Numbered from the stretch's first letter, positions 17,767 through 28,109 are shown. The stretch: DNA of 64,000 nucleotides from Hydrocarboniclastica marina (GCF_004851605.1 NZ_CP031093.1:3348692-3412691); one strand, 5' to 3'. The notes: generated from the sequence alone by a model not told the origin. Program-made: numbers and translations.

Positions 17767-18888
17767 ATGGACCGTAAAAACGACCCTCTGTTTGAGCCAT
17801 TCCAGCTCGGCTCAATCCAGTTGCCCAACCGGGTGCTTATGGCGCCGCTCACGCGTTCGCGCGCGACCCAGCCGGGCGACGTGCCCAATGACATGAACGC
17901 TCGCTACTACCGGCAGCGCGCCAGCGCCGGGCTGATCCTCAGTGAAGCAACGCAGATTTCGCCTCAGGGCAAGGGCTACGCCTTCACACCTGGCATTCAC
18001 TCCCGGGCGCAGATCGCCGGCTGGAAGAAAGTAACCGATGCCGTGCATGAGGCCGGCGGCCGCATGCATATGCAGCTATGGCACGTAGGCCGGATTTCAC
18101 ACCCGGATCTGCAACCCAACGGCGAGAAGCCCGTGGCGCCTTCTGCGATCAAGCCGGAAGGCGCAAAAACCTTCATCAGTGCCGACTCAGGCATGGTCGA
18201 GATTCCCGAACCACGGGCGCTGGAAACGGATGAGATTCCCGGCATCGTCGAGCAGTACCGCCAGGGTGCGCTCAACGCCCGGGAAGCGGGTTTTGACGGG
18301 GTTGAAGTTCACGCCGCCAATGGCTATCTGCTGGACCAGTTCATCAAGTCCGGCAGCAATAAGCGCACCGATGCGTTCGGCGGTTCCCTGGAAAACCGCT
18401 TGCGACTGCCTCTAATGGTCGTCGAGGCCGTGATCGACGTCTGGGGTAAGGACAGGGTCGGCATTCGGGTCGGCCCCACCGGCAGTTTCAACGCCATGTA
18501 CGACGAAAACCCGGTTGAGACTTTTGGCGAACTGGCCAGACGCCTCAACGACCTGGGCATCGCCTACATCGAGGTGATCGAGGATTCGTTCCAGGGCAAC
18601 CATGCCAATGGCCGTCCAGAAGAAGTGATCGAGGCCATTCGGGCAGGGTTCAAGGGTCCTTACATTGCCAACGGCGCCTACAGCGCAGACGAGGCCCGCC
18701 AGCGAATCAGCGACGGCCGCTGCGATCTGGTGACCTTCGGCCGGCCCTTCATCGCCAACCCGGACCTGCCGGAGCGCTTCCGTACTGCTGCCCCGTTGAA
18801 CAAGTGGGACGACAGCACCTTCTACGGCGGCGATGAACACGGCTACACCGACTACCCGGCCCTGAGCGCGGCCGAAGCAAACGCCTGA
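17767..18888 (+). CDS. nemA: Old yellow enzyme family alkene reductase (N-ethylmaleimide reductase-like)
   Basis: FMN-dependent TIM-barrel flavoprotein of 373 residues that reduces activated C=C bonds with NAD(P)H. Visible OYE features: N-terminal LFEPFQLGSIQLPNRVLMAPLTRSRA-type strand (split here as LGSIQLPNRVLMAPLTR), the WHVGRISHP segment, the substrate-binding pair in EVHAANGYLLDQF (His-x2-Asn), and the phosphate-binding GRPFIANPDLPER. Full length. A strong AAAGGAG precedes the ATG. It lies 106 bp after nemR with an operator between, and 48 bp before a short-chain dehydrogenase gene in the same direction, which suggests a detoxification operon. Confidence 0.95.
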   Translation: MDRKNDPLFEPFQLGSIQLPNRVLMAPLTRSRATQPGDVPNDMNARYYRQRASAGLILSEATQISPQGKGYAFTPGIHSRAQIAGWKKVTDAVHEAGGRMHMQLWHVGRISHPDLQPNGEKPVAPSAIKPEGAKTFISADSGMVEIPEPRALETDEIPGIVEQYRQGALNAREAGFDGVEVHAANGYLLDQFIKSGSNKRTDAFGGSLENRLRLPLMVVEAVIDVWGKDRVGIRVGPTGSFNAMYDENPVETFGELARRLNDLGIAYIEVIEDSFQGNHANGRPEEVIEAIRAGFKGPYIANGAYSADEARQRISDGRCDLVTFGRPFIANPDLPERFRTAAPLNKWDDSTFYGGDEHGYTDYPALSAAEANA

Positions 18889-18936
18889 AACCACGAATGA
18901 AGCCTCAAACGGATTGAGGCTCAAAGGAGCATCGAT

Positions 18937-19686
18937 ATGACAGACCGTAACGACTCAATTGCCAATAAAGTTGTGATCATCACCGGCGCCAGCAGTGGGC
19001 TGGGCGAGGCCACCGCTCGACGCCTGGCCGGGCGCGGCGCCAGGCTGGTGCTGGCAGCACGCCGGGAAGATCGGCTCAAAAAGCTCGCCGACGACCTGCA
19101 GTCCGGAGGCGCTGACGTGTTGGTGAAATCGACCGACGTCACTGATCGCAAGCAGGTCGAAGCCTTGGTGCAAGCGGCCAAGGACAAGTTCGGCCGTGTC
19201 GATGTGCTGATCAACAATGCCGGGCTGATGCCGCTGGCACCGTTGGACGCCCTTAAGGTCGATGAATGGGACAAAATGGTCGACGTGAACATCAAGGGGG
19301 TGATGTACGGTATCGCCGCGGTACTGCCGATCATGCGCGAACAGCACAGCGGCCACGTGATCAACCTGTCGTCGGTCGCGGGCCACAAGCTGTTCCCCGG
19401 GGCTGCCGTTTATTGCGCGACCAAGTATGCCGTGCGCGCCTTGTCTGAAGGGCTGCGGATGGAAGCCGGGGATGAGATCCGCAGTACCAACATCTCGCCC
19501 GGCGCGGTAGCGACGGAGCTGACTTCCACCATAACCGACCCGGACGCCAAGGCCTCGGCGGAGGAGCTGTATAAAGTCGCGATTGATGCCGACGCGGTTG
19601 CCCGGGCGATCGAGTACGCCATCGAGCAGCCCGCGGATGTAGACATCAACGAGATCATTCTGCGGCCCACTGCGCAGGAGCTGTAA
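18937..19686 (+). CDS. Short-chain dehydrogenase/reductase, YdfG-like
   Basis: 249-residue classical SDR: cofactor loop [10 protein letters not shown] (about 17-26), NNAG motif ([12 protein letters not shown]), catalytic Ser in NLSSVAGHK and YxxxK in [19 protein letters not shown]. An Arg-rich stretch after strand 2 (AARREDRL) favours NADP(H). It follows the old yellow enzyme gene by 48 bp with an AAAGGAG ribosome site, so it is probably in the NemR regulon and reduces aldehydes or ketones formed alongside electrophile detoxification. The substrate is unknown. Confidence 0.93.
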   Translation: MTDRNDSIANKVVIITGASSGLGEATARRLAGRGARLVLAARREDRLKKLADDLQSGGADVLVKSTDVTDRKQVEALVQAAKDKFGRVDVLINNAGLMPLAPLDALKVDEWDKMVDVNIKGVMYGIAAVLPIMREQHSGHVINLSSVAGHKLFPGAAVYCATKYAVRALSEGLRMEAGDEIRSTNISPGAVATELTSTITDPDAKASAEELYKVAIDADAVARAIEYAIEQPADVDINEIILRPTAQEL

Positions 19687-19715
19687 CACGCTCAGCTGGC
19701 CGATGGCGGCGAGCT

Positions 19716-20483
19716 TCAGCGAGCCGTGTAGCCGCCGTCGATGACCAGCTCCGAGCCGGTCATGAACTTGGATTCGTCTGAGGCCAGATAGACTATGCCC
19801 CAGGCGATATCGTCGGGTTCTCCCATGTGCTCGAGCGGGTGCAATGCCGCGGTCGCAGCTTTGCCCTCCTCCAGGTTGCCCTGGCTCTTGAGGTGATGTT
19901 CCACCAAAGGCGTCCAGATAAACCCGGGATGAACTGAATTCACGCGTATACGGTCAGCAGCGTAAAGCAGTGCATCGGTTTTGGTCATCATCCGCACTGC
20001 GCCTTTAGAAGCGTGATAAGGGGGAATATCAGGGGCGCTGACCAATCCATAGATAGAAGAGAGGTTGATGATACTGCCCCCGCCTGCGGCCCGCAGCAGG
20101 GGTATAGCGTGCTTGGTGCACAGAAACACACCCTTGACGTTTACCGCTTGAACGCCGTCCCACTCTTCTTCCGTTAGTTCGTGTGTAGGCTTGTTAGGCC
20201 CGGCTATTCCGGCGTTGTTTACCAGCACATCCACATGCCCAAAATGATCGGCGACCGCCCTGAAAGTTTCTGCGACCTCTTGTTCGCTGGCGACGTTGCA
20301 ATGCCAATAAGCTGCGCTCAGGCCCTTCGCGCTGATCTCGGCGGCAAGTGCGCGGCCTTCAGCGTCAAGGCAGTCGAGAACAGCAATCGCAGCCCCCTCC
20401 TCGGCCATGCGTATGGCTGCCGCTCTACCGATACCAAGCGAACCGCCGGTGATGATTGCCACTTTCTGCTTGAGCCGATCCAT
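19716..20483 (-). CDS. Short-chain dehydrogenase/reductase, NAD-type
   Basis: 255-residue classical SDR with TGGSLGIGRAAA (cofactor loop), Asp after strand 2 (VLDCLDAEG, suggesting NAD preference), NNAGIAGPN, the catalytic Ser in NLSSIYGLV and YHASKGAVRMMTKT (YxxxK). The C-terminus DESKFMTGSELVIDGGYTAR is standard for the cyclopentanol/glucose-dehydrogenase-like group. It is convergent with the preceding SDR gene and only 29 bp away. It is not a close copy of it, so a tandem duplication is unlikely. Substrate not predictable. Confidence 0.93.
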   Translation of the reverse strand: MDRLKQKVAIITGGSLGIGRAAAIRMAEEGAAIAVLDCLDAEGRALAAEISAKGLSAAYWHCNVASEQEVAETFRAVADHFGHVDVLVNNAGIAGPNKPTHELTEEEWDGVQAVNVKGVFLCTKHAIPLLRAAGGGSIINLSSIYGLVSAPDIPPYHASKGAVRMMTKTDALLYAADRIRVNSVHPGFIWTPLVEHHLKSQGNLEEGKAATAALHPLEHMGEPDDIAWGIVYLASDESKFMTGSELVIDGGYTAR

Positions 20484-20940
20484 GGAATTGTCCCTGGTAT
20501 TAAGCCGCCAATTTTTGACTGTTCCGCCAGCTATCCTTTACGCCGGCAGTCACCTGAAGCTATTTGCTGCGAGAACACAGCAGCTGGTTACGCAGCAGAT
20601 CAGCCCCTGCATCAAGGTGCACAATACATCTATGCGAGTCCAACCAGATTATTCCCGGAGACCACACCAGATTTTGATATGAATCAAGAACGGAGAAGTT
20701 TAAGGCTCTCTCCAGTGGCTAATTCTGGCCTCTTGCCGACGCTGCCTCCGAGACATTCTGTACAGACCCGCCGCCGGACCGTTTAGGCTGAGCGGCGTTC
20801 AATCCAACTGCACTCAACTATACGGCAAGCTGCCTCTGGTGCCTTTCGTTCCGGAATCGCCGCAACCCCTACAGTGCGTTTTGCCGCCAGGTGCTAAGAT
20901 GCTCCACCCCGCAGCAGCCAAGCCATTTATAAAGAGCCCT
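20484..20940. other. 457-bp intergenic region, nothing recognised
   Basis: Lies between two divergently transcribed genes, so two promoters are expected. Only short overlapping open frames with atypical composition occur. No hairpin, repeat or RNA gene was seen. The upstream in-frame ATG at 20839 would add 34 residues without membrane or domain character to the transporter and is not used here. Confidence 0.5.
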
Positions 20941-22767
20941 ATGACCCAGGACCAGATAGTCATTCTCACGATTTTGACCGCCACCATTGGCATGTTCCTA
21001 TGGGGGCGCTGGCGTCATGACATGGTTGCCCTCGGTGCTCTGCTGGCTTGTGTCGTGGCGGGTCTGGTGCCCTCGGCGGAGGCTTTTGCGGGCTTTGGCC
21101 ACCCGGCGGTCATTACGGTCGCCTGCGTGCTGATCCTGAGCTATGGCTTGCAGCGGACAGGCGCGGTGGATGCCCTCGCGAAACGGGTCCTGCCCACTGC
21201 TGCGGGGCCAATGCTCTCTTTGGCTGTTCTCACAGCCCTGGGCGCCGTGCTGTCGGCTTTCATGAATAACGTCGGTGCCATGGCGTTGTTGATGCCGATA
21301 GCTATCCACCTTGCCCGCAAGCACGAGCTGCCGCCGGGCAAGGCACTGATGCCTCTCGCGTTCGGTACCATTCTGGGCGGCATGACCACCCTTATCGGCA
21401 CGCCGCCCAACCTCATTGTTTCGGGCTTTCGCGCGGAGGCCGGCCTTGGCAGTTTCGGCATGTTCGACTTTGCCCCGGTCGGCCTGGCCGTGGCTGTTAC
21501 CGGAGTTGTCTTTGTCGTTCTGATCGGGCGCTACCTCGTGCCTCGGCGGGAACAGGCCGGCGCGGAGAGCTTCGACACGGGCACCTACTTTACCGAAGTG
21601 CGCGTGACCGAAGATGGCAAAGCCAACGGTAAAACCCTTCGAAAACTGGAAGCCAAGCTCGAGGAGGTTGATGGCCAGATTGTTGGGCTGGTTCGAAACG
21701 CCTTCCGGGTAACCGCACCCAGCCCCGGCCACGTGCTTCAGCCAAGTGACGTGCTGGTACTGGAGGCCGAACCCGAGGCCTTGTCGGGCATTCTCTCCAA
21801 CCTCGGCCTTGAACTGGCGGCCGAGCCAGACGACGAAAAGGACGAAAACGGGGCATTGGAAGAAACGGACCAGGCCGGAGAAGAAGACACTGAAAGGAGA
21901 GAAGAGTCCGAGGATGTCGAGCTGCAGGAGCTCGTAGCCATGCCTACATCGAGCCTTATAGGTCGCTCCGCAGACCAGCTCGGCCTGAGAGCGCAGCACA
22001 ACCTCAACCTCATCGCCCTGTCCCGGGAAGGGATGCGTTCCATCAAGCGGCTGCGCTCGACGCCTATCCAGGCCGGCGACCTGCTGCTGATGCAAGGGAC
22101 TCCAGAGGCTTTGTCCGGTTTTGCGTCCAAATTCAGCTGCGCGCCGCTGGCAGACCGCTCCCTTACCATTCCCGACAAGGGACGGGCAACCATCGCCTCC
22201 CTGGTGATGGCCGCCGCGATTGGCGGGGCCGCCTTTGGCCTCCTGCCTGCCGCCGTGTCCTTTGCAGCTGGGGTACTGGTGTTCATGGCGCTCTGGATTG
22301 TGCCACCGCGACAGGTCTACGAAACCATAGACTGGCCGGTGATCGTCTTGCTTGCTGCGCTAATCCCCGTGGCCGGTGCGATGGCGACTACGGGCGCTGC
22401 GGATTTTCTCGCGGGCCACATGCTTAACTGGATCGCTCAGGACAACGCCATCATTGCCCTGACGGCCATCCTCGTCGTCACCATGGTGCTGTCCGATTTC
22501 ATGAACAACGCCGCGACCGCTGCAGTTATGGCCCCGGTGGCTATCAGCTCGGCCGCCCAGCTCGGCGTCAACCCCGACACTTTCCTGATGTCCGTCGCGA
22601 TCGGTGCCTCCTGCGCCTTCATTACACCTATCGGACACCAGAACAATACGCTCATCCTCGGCCCCGGCGGTTTTCGATTCGGTGATTATTGGCGACTGGG
22701 CCTGCCGTTGGAACTACTGGTCGTTGCGGTAAGCGTGCCGATGCTGCTTTGGGTATGGCCGCTATAA
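20941..22767 (+). CDS. SLC13/DASS-type permease with two RCK_C (TrkA-C) domains
   Basis: Inner-membrane anion or dicarboxylate/sulfate-type transporter of 608 residues from the ATG at 20941. N-terminal half: about six membrane segments with FMNNVGAMALLMPIAIHLAR and the signature loop LIGTPPNLIVSGFR. Between 205 and 405 are two RCK_C regulatory domains, split by a strongly acidic linker (about 294-330, with runs of Asp and Glu). The C-terminal half repeats the transporter motif (SDFMNNAATAAVMAPVAIS, TPIGHQNNTLILGPGG). This inverted-repeat plan with central RCK_C pair is typical for the family. The ribosome site is weak (AAAGAG). No metabolic neighbour identifies its substrate. Confidence 0.9.
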   Translation: MTQDQIVILTILTATIGMFLWGRWRHDMVALGALLACVVAGLVPSAEAFAGFGHPAVITVACVLILSYGLQRTGAVDALAKRVLPTAAGPMLSLAVLTALGAVLSAFMNNVGAMALLMPIAIHLARKHELPPGKALMPLAFGTILGGMTTLIGTPPNLIVSGFRAEAGLGSFGMFDFAPVGLAVAVTGVVFVVLIGRYLVPRREQAGAESFDTGTYFTEVRVTEDGKANGKTLRKLEAKLEEVDGQIVGLVRNAFRVTAPSPGHVLQPSDVLVLEAEPEALSGILSNLGLELAAEPDDEKDENGALEETDQAGEEDTERREESEDVELQELVAMPTSSLIGRSADQLGLRAQHNLNLIALSREGMRSIKRLRSTPIQAGDLLLMQGTPEALSGFASKFSCAPLADRSLTIPDKGRATIASLVMAAAIGGAAFGLLPAAVSFAAGVLVFMALWIVPPRQVYETIDWPVIVLLAALIPVAGAMATTGAADFLAGHMLNWIAQDNAIIALTAILVVTMVLSDFMNNAATAAVMAPVAISSAAQLGVNPDTFLMSVAIGASCAFITPIGHQNNTLILGPGGFRFGDYWRLGLPLELLVVAVSVPMLLWVWPL

Positions 22768-22976
22768 GCCGGTGCGTTGCTATGCATTTGAATCCTTAGC
22801 TGAGCAGGTGCACCACCTGGGGTGGCTCTCCACCTCGTATTACGGGGGCCTCTCGAGCTCGCACCCGCTTTTCCTGCAACCAGTTTGCAAGGCGCTAAAC
22901 GCGGGCGCATAGTCGTCTATCGCATACCGTTCCCCATCAGTAGTCGTACCTACCGTCGCAAGTTCTTGTTGTTCAG

Positions 22977-23018
22977 TTGATCTTGGTCAGTTTTTGCAGT
23001 GGTCCTGGGGCCTATGCT
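22977..23018 (+). promoter_or_regulatory. ANR/FNR-dependent class II promoter of the arginine deiminase operon
   Basis: TTGAT-CTTG-GTCAG at 22977-22990 matches the Pseudomonas ANR box (TTGAT-N4-RTCAA) at nine of ten defined positions. Its centre is 22983.5. A -10-like TATGCT sits at 23013-23018, which predicts a start near 23025, placing the box centre at -41.5 as in class II FNR promoters. The first gene begins at 23057. Oxygen-limited induction is inferred from the box and from known arc operons. Confidence 0.75.
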
Positions 23019-23056
23019 TGATATGTCGATATGTCGTCATCACAAGGAGTCGCGTC

Positions 23057-24502
23057 GTGGCCAAAGAAAACTCGCCCCCATCAAATCCTGAAGAAGAGCT
23101 GACGTCCAGGTTCCCGACTGCGTACTCTATTCTCTTTCTGCTCATCGTTCTCGTCGCGGCACTGACGTGGATTGTGCCGGCGGGGCAGTATGAACGGACA
23201 ATGAATGAAGAAGTGGGGCGGGAAGTCGCGGTACCGGGCACCTATGAAACCGTCGAGCCTAACCCCCAGGGCTTTACCGATGTGCTGCTGGCACCCACGG
23301 CGGGTTTTTACGATCCCGACAGTTATGCGGCCAACGCCATTGATGTCGCCCTGTTCGTACTCTTCCTGGGCGGCTTTCTGGGCGTAATGAATGCCACGGG
23401 CGCGATCGATACAGGTATTCGCAGCTCCATGCACCGCATGGAGGGGCACGAGATATGGATGATCCCCATACTCATGACGCTGTTTGCACTCGGCGGCACT
23501 ACCTACGGCATGGCAGAGGAAACCCTGGCGTTCTACGCCATTCTGATTCCGGTGATCATCTCGGCCGGCTATGACGCTGTGACCGGGGTTGCCGTGATTC
23601 TGGTCGGCGCCGGCATCGGTGTCCTGGGGTCGACTATCAACCCTTTTGCGACAGTGATCGCGGCCAATGCGGCCGACATTCCCTTTACTGATGGCATCGG
23701 CCTGCGGCTGGTACTGCTGGTCGGCGGCCTGGTTATCTGCGCAGCCTACGTCATGCGCTACGCCCAGCGGGTCAAGGCAGACCCGTCCCGCTCGGTGGTG
23801 GCCAGACAGAGAGACGCGCACCGCAAACTGTTCCTCCAGGGCCATGATGAACTGGACAACTTCGACCTTTCCGCCACCCAAAAAATCGCCCTGATCATTT
23901 TCGCGGTCACGTTCATCGTCATGATCTGGGGTGTCGCGTCTCAGGGCTGGTGGATGGCCCAGATGGGCGCACTCTTTCTGGGCTCTGCCATTCTGATTGG
24001 CGTCATAGCCCGCCTGGGTGAAAAAAAGCTGACCGGCAGTTTTGTCGACGGCGCTCGCGACCTGCTCGGCGTTGCACTCGTGGTGGGTCTGGCCCGCGGC
24101 ATCGTCGTCATCATGGAGCAGGGCATGATCGCCGATACCATCCTCCACAGCGCAGAGACCACCCTGGGCGGGCTGCCAGAGCTGGCGTTTATCAATCTGA
24201 TGTTCTGGATAGAAGTCGGCATGAGCTTCTTCGTGCCCTCGTCTTCGGGCCTTGCGGTTTTGTCGATGCCGATCCTGGCACCGCTGGCCGACTTCGCCAG
24301 TGTCGGGCGTGACCTGGTGGTAACCGCTTTTCAGTCCGCCAACGGGCTGGTCAACCTGATCAATCCCACGTTCGCCGTAGTCGTGGGCGGCCTCGCCATT
24401 GGTCGGGTCTCCTACGACCGCTGGCTGGTATTCATCTGGCCGCTGTTGCTGATACTGACGATATTCGTCAGCGTAGTGCTCAGCATCGGCGTGTATCTTT
24501 GA
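23057..24502 (+). CDS. YfcC-family amino-acid antiporter, probable arginine/ornithine exchanger (ArcD role)
   Basis: Inner-membrane protein of 481 residues with about 12 membrane segments. Start at GTG 23057, because AAGGAG ends seven bases upstream; an ATG at 22994 has none. Family features: [25 protein letters not shown] at the N-terminus (beginning [10 protein letters not shown]), [30 protein letters not shown] and [20 protein letters not shown]. It belongs to the YfcC/DcuC-like group, not to the APC-type ArcD of Pseudomonas. As first gene before arcA-arcB-arcC it most likely exchanges external arginine for ornithine. That role is by context. Confidence 0.88.
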   Translation: MAKENSPPSNPEEELTSRFPTAYSILFLLIVLVAALTWIVPAGQYERTMNEEVGREVAVPGTYETVEPNPQGFTDVLLAPTAGFYDPDSYAANAIDVALFVLFLGGFLGVMNATGAIDTGIRSSMHRMEGHEIWMIPILMTLFALGGTTYGMAEETLAFYAILIPVIISAGYDAVTGVAVILVGAGIGVLGSTINPFATVIAANAADIPFTDGIGLRLVLLVGGLVICAAYVMRYAQRVKADPSRSVVARQRDAHRKLFLQGHDELDNFDLSATQKIALIIFAVTFIVMIWGVASQGWWMAQMGALFLGSAILIGVIARLGEKKLTGSFVDGARDLLGVALVVGLARGIVVIMEQGMIADTILHSAETTLGGLPELAFINLMFWIEVGMSFFVPSSSGLAVLSMPILAPLADFASVGRDLVVTAFQSANGLVNLINPTFAVVVGGLAIGRVSYDRWLVFIWPLLLILTIFVSVVLSIGVYL

Positions 24503-24542
24503 TCTCCGGCACAATTTGATCTCCAGCAGAATAGGTAGAGCG

Positions 24543-25772
24543 ATGACGGAACATACCCTTGGCGTGCACTCGGAAACCGGTACTCTACGGCAGGTAATTG
24601 TCTGTCGCCCGGGCCTGGCGCACAGGCGCTTGACGCCTTCCAACTGCGATGCCCTGCTGTTCGATGATGTGTTCTGGGTCAAGCAGGCCCAGAAAGATCA
24701 CGACATTTTCGCCGGCCTGATGCGCGAGCGCGGGGTTGACGTTCTGGACGTTAACGAGCTGCTGGCTGAAACCCTCGATATTACCGAGGCACGCGCCTGG
24801 ATTCTGGATCACCGGATCACCTGGAACACCATCGGCGTCGGCATGGTGTCCGATCTTCGCGCCTGGATGGACGAATTGCCGGGGCAGACATTGGCGGAAT
24901 TCCTGATCGGTGGGCTGGAGGTGGGCGACCTGCCATTCAACCCGACCGGCCTGTTCGGCAATCACCTGGGCCGCCACGGTTTTGTGCTGCCGCCCCTGCC
25001 GAACTTTCTTTTCACCCGGGACAACAGCGCCTGGATCTACGGTGGCGTGACGCTCAACCCCATGTACTGGGCCGCGCGCAAACCGGAAACCCTGCTGATG
25101 AGCGGCATCTACCGCTACCACCCCCAGTTCGCGGGCAAGGTCAGCGTCCACTGGGGCGACCCCCTCAAGGACCAGGCCCTGGCGACCCTTGAGGGCGGCG
25201 ACATCATGCCGGTTGGCAACGGTGCGGTTCTGGTGGGTATGGGTGAGCGCTCCTCCCCCCAGGCCATCGGTCAGCTGGCCAAGGCGCTGTTTGCCAACGG
25301 TACCGCCGAGCGTGTCATCGCCTGCCAGATCCCCAAGACGCGCTCAGCGATGCATCTGGATACCGTGTTTACCTTCTGTGGCGGCAATGTCGTAACCACC
25401 TTCAAGGAAGTCGCCGACCAGATGGTCTGCTACGACCTGCGCCCCGGCGAGGGTGACAAGCACCTGTCTTTCCAGCAGGACCCACGACCGCTGTTCGAGG
25501 TTGTCGCGGACATCCTTGGCTATCCGTCGCTGGAGGTCATCCCAACCGGCGGCAATACACCGGCCGAGCGAGAGCGGGAACAGTGGAATGATGGCAACAA
25601 TGTACTGGCCCTGAGCCCGGGCGTAGTTATCGGTTACGACCGCAACGACGACACCAACGCCGCCCTGGAGGCGGCCGGCATTGAGGTGCTGGCGATCCCT
25701 GGGGCCGAACTGGGCCGGGGTCGGGGCGGCGGACGTTGCATGAGTTGCCCGACTATTCGTGACGCGGTCTGA
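24543..25772 (+). CDS. arcA: Arginine deiminase
   Basis: Hydrolyses arginine to citrulline and ammonia. 409 residues from the ATG at 24543 (AGGTAGAG upstream; [13 protein letters not shown] is the family N-terminus). Catalytic residues are all visible: Asp160 (FLFTRD), Glu217 (LEGGD), His271 and Asp273 (MHLDTVFT), and the nucleophile Cys399 in GGGRCMSCP. In P. aeruginosa ADI the residue before the nucleophile is His; here it is Arg. Second gene of the ADI operon, 40 bp after the antiporter gene. Confidence 0.97.
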   Translation: MTEHTLGVHSETGTLRQVIVCRPGLAHRRLTPSNCDALLFDDVFWVKQAQKDHDIFAGLMRERGVDVLDVNELLAETLDITEARAWILDHRITWNTIGVGMVSDLRAWMDELPGQTLAEFLIGGLEVGDLPFNPTGLFGNHLGRHGFVLPPLPNFLFTRDNSAWIYGGVTLNPMYWAARKPETLLMSGIYRYHPQFAGKVSVHWGDPLKDQALATLEGGDIMPVGNGAVLVGMGERSSPQAIGQLAKALFANGTAERVIACQIPKTRSAMHLDTVFTFCGGNVVTTFKEVADQMVCYDLRPGEGDKHLSFQQDPRPLFEVVADILGYPSLEVIPTGGNTPAEREREQWNDGNNVLALSPGVVIGYDRNDDTNAALEAAGIEVLAIPGAELGRGRGGGRCMSCPTIRDAV

Positions 25773-25797
25773 CTTTGACTCAGGAAGGAACAGAACA

Positions 25798-26799
25798 ATG
25801 GCATTCAATCTCAAAAACAGGCACTTCCTCACCCTGCGGGACTTCACCCCCCGTGAAATCAGTTTCCTGCTCAAACTTTCTGCAGACCTGAAGGCGGCTA
25901 AATACGCAGGCACAGAGGTTCCTCAACTTCGGGGCAAGGATATCGCCCTCATCTTCGAGAAGAACTCCACGCGAACACGGGTCGGGTTCGAGGTAGCCGC
26001 TTTTGACCAGGGCGCCAGAGTCACCTACCTGGGGCCCACCGGTACACACATAGGCCACAAGGAGTCGGTCAAGGATACTGCCCGGGTACTAGGCCGTGTT
26101 TATGACGCCATAGAGTACCGGGGGTTCGGCCAGGCCGTGGTTGAAGAGCTGGCCCAATACGCCGGCGTGCCCGTCTACAACGGTCTGACCAACGAATTCC
26201 ACCCCACCCAGATCCTGGCGGATTTCCTGACAATGCAGGAAAACGTCGAGAAACCGCTACGTGATACAGCTTTTGTGTTCATCGGCGACGCCGCCAACAA
26301 CATGGGCGACAGCCTGCTGATCGGTGGTGCCAAGATGGGCATGGACGTGCGCCTGTGTGCGCCCAAAGCCTGCTGGCCAACTGACCAGATCCAGCAAGAA
26401 GCAGAGGCCATCGCCAAAGACACCGGTGCCAGGATCATGATCACCGATGATATCGATGCCGCAGTGGCAGGCGTGGATTTTGTCTATACGGATGTCTGGG
26501 TCTCCATGGGCGAACCCAAAGAGAAATGGGCGGAGCGGATCAAACTGCTGATGCCCTATCAGGTCAACGCGGCCCTGATGGAGAAGACCGGTAACGCCCG
26601 GGTTAGATTCATGCACTGCCTCCCGGCATTCCATAATACCGAGACCACTGTCGGCAAAGAGATACAGGCAGAGTTTGGCATCGACGCCATGGAAGTGACG
26701 GAAGATGTCTTCGAAAGTCCGGCCTCGATCGTTTTCGACCAGGCGGAAAACCGCATGCATACCATCAAGGCCGTACTCGTCGCCACGCTCGGCGCCTGA
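25798..26799 (+). CDS. arcB: Catabolic ornithine carbamoyltransferase
   Basis: Phosphorolyses citrulline to ornithine and carbamoyl phosphate. 333 residues from the ATG at 25798, with AGGAAGGA upstream; the start [16 protein letters not shown] matches catabolic ArcB. Carbamoyl-phosphate loop STRTR in [20 protein letters not shown] in [12 protein letters not shown], ornithine-side DVWVSMGE and the catalytic Cys in MHCLPAFHN are present. Conserved length. 25 bp after arcA and 16 bp before arcC. Confidence 0.97.
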   Translation: MAFNLKNRHFLTLRDFTPREISFLLKLSADLKAAKYAGTEVPQLRGKDIALIFEKNSTRTRVGFEVAAFDQGARVTYLGPTGTHIGHKESVKDTARVLGRVYDAIEYRGFGQAVVEELAQYAGVPVYNGLTNEFHPTQILADFLTMQENVEKPLRDTAFVFIGDAANNMGDSLLIGGAKMGMDVRLCAPKACWPTDQIQQEAEAIAKDTGARIMITDDIDAAVAGVDFVYTDVWVSMGEPKEKWAERIKLLMPYQVNAALMEKTGNARVRFMHCLPAFHNTETTVGKEIQAEFGIDAMEVTEDVFESPASIVFDQAENRMHTIKAVLVATLGA

Positions 26800-26815
26800 A
26801 AAGGAGGACACGCAC

Positions 26816-27721
26816 ATGCTCGTAGTAGCAGCCCTCGGGGGCAACGCCCTGTTACGCCGCGGCGAGCCCCTGACCGCCGAGGCTCAGCGCGCCAACGTAA
26901 AAATAGCCGCGCACGCGCTGGCCGATGTCATCCGTGCGGGCCACAAGCTGGTAATCACCCATGGGAACGGTCCCCAGGTCGGGTTGCTGGCGCTGCAGGG
27001 AGCAGCCTACAAACCGGACGAGGCATACCCGCTGGATGTGCTGGGGGCTGAAACCGAGGGCATGATTGGCTACATCATCGAGCAGGAACTGGAGAATGCC
27101 CTGGGTCATGACCGACCGGTAGCGACCCTGCTCACCCAGGTCCTGGTGGACAAGGACGACCCGGCGTTCCGCAAGCCGACCAAGTTTGTCGGGCCGGTGT
27201 ACGAGAAGGCGGAAGCCGAGGCCCGGGCAGAGTCCGGCGGTTGGCAGATCGCGCAGGATGGCGACAAGTGGCGCCGCGTCGTCCCCTCGCCAAAACCCCT
27301 GGAAATCCCGGACGCTCGCGTACTCAAACTGCTGCTGGACCAGGACGTCATTGTGATCTGCGCGGGCGGCGGCGGCATCCCGATACTGCGCCGGGACGAT
27401 GGCAGCATGGTCGGGGTCGAAGCCGTTATCGACAAGGACGCAGCCAGTGCCCTGCTAGCCCGTGAGCTGGGTGCCGACGCCCTGCTGCTGCTGACAGATG
27501 TGGATGCGATCTACCGGGACTTCGGCAAAGACTCGGCTGCACCCCTTCCGCAACTGACCGCCGCTGAAGCCCAGGCACTTGACCTGCCTGCGGGGTCCAT
27601 GGGGCCCAAACTGGAAGCCGCCGCCGCTTTTGCTGCGAGCGGCGGCCTCAGTGGGATAGGCCGGCTGGAAGATGCGGTGGCCATTCTCGAGGGCTCGGCG
27701 GGCACCCGGGTCGTGAGCTGA
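26816..27721 (+). CDS. arcC: Carbamate kinase
   Basis: Makes ATP from carbamoyl phosphate and ADP, the energy-yielding end of the ADI pathway. 301 residues from the ATG at 26816, chosen for the AAAAGGAGG site and the family start [17 protein letters not shown]. Amino-acid-kinase features: [10 protein letters not shown] (45-54 region), the P-site [37 protein letters not shown]-type Mg/ATP region (shown as [10 protein letters not shown] and [11 protein letters not shown]) and [10 protein letters not shown]. Last gene of the operon, converging with DUF1428 gene only 7 bp away, with no terminator visible between them. Confidence 0.97.
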   Translation: MLVVAALGGNALLRRGEPLTAEAQRANVKIAAHALADVIRAGHKLVITHGNGPQVGLLALQGAAYKPDEAYPLDVLGAETEGMIGYIIEQELENALGHDRPVATLLTQVLVDKDDPAFRKPTKFVGPVYEKAEAEARAESGGWQIAQDGDKWRRVVPSPKPLEIPDARVLKLLLDQDVIVICAGGGGIPILRRDDGSMVGVEAVIDKDAASALLARELGADALLLLTDVDAIYRDFGKDSAAPLPQLTAAEAQALDLPAGSMGPKLEAAAAFAASGGLSGIGRLEDAVAILEGSAGTRVVS

Positions 27722-27728
27722 GCTGGCG

Positions 27729-28094
27729 CTATTCGCGCACCACTACTTCAAAGCCGCCGTAGATCAATCGCTTACCGTCAAACGGCATCGGATTGGTATC
27801 GGGCTGCAGGCGGGGGTCCTCCATGATTCTGGGCATGGCCTGGTCCCGTACTTCGCGGGAAGGCCACTCCACCCAGGAGAAAATCACGGTCTCGTCGGGG
27901 CCGCATTTTACTGCCATGGGGAAGGACGTCACTTCTCCATCGGGAACATCGTTGCCCCAGCATTCCACAAACCTTAAAGCCCCGTGCTCCTTGAACACGA
28001 CCGCCGCTTCGGTCGCGTGTTTAATGTACTGCGCTTTGTTGGCGTTGGGTACCGCAGCGACAAATCCATCTATGTAGCCGTCTGTATCAGGCAT
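27729..28094 (-). CDS. DUF1428 (YbaA-like) alpha/beta-barrel protein
   Basis: 121-residue cytoplasmic protein with the DUF1428 pattern: YIDGFVAAVPNANKAQYI, FKEHGALRFVECWGNDVPDG, VIFSWVEWPSREVRDQAM and FDGKRLIYGGFE. The fold is a dimeric ferredoxin-like alpha/beta barrel; biochemical role unknown. AAGGAG precedes the start. Last gene in a minus-strand run ECF42, DGPF-VOC, DGPF, DUF1428 with gaps of 15-80 bp, so probably an ECF42-linked operon member. Confidence 0.92.
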   Translation of the reverse strand: MPDTDGYIDGFVAAVPNANKAQYIKHATEAAVVFKEHGALRFVECWGNDVPDGEVTSFPMAVKCGPDETVIFSWVEWPSREVRDQAMPRIMEDPRLQPDTNPMPFDGKRLIYGGFEVVVRE

Positions 28095-28109
28095 GGCGAA
28101 TCTCCTTGT

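Noticed and set aside
23019-23032. Second possible FNR half-site TTGATATGTCGATA
   Set aside because: Only the first half fits the consensus; the better box at 22977-22990 has the correct distance to a -10 element.
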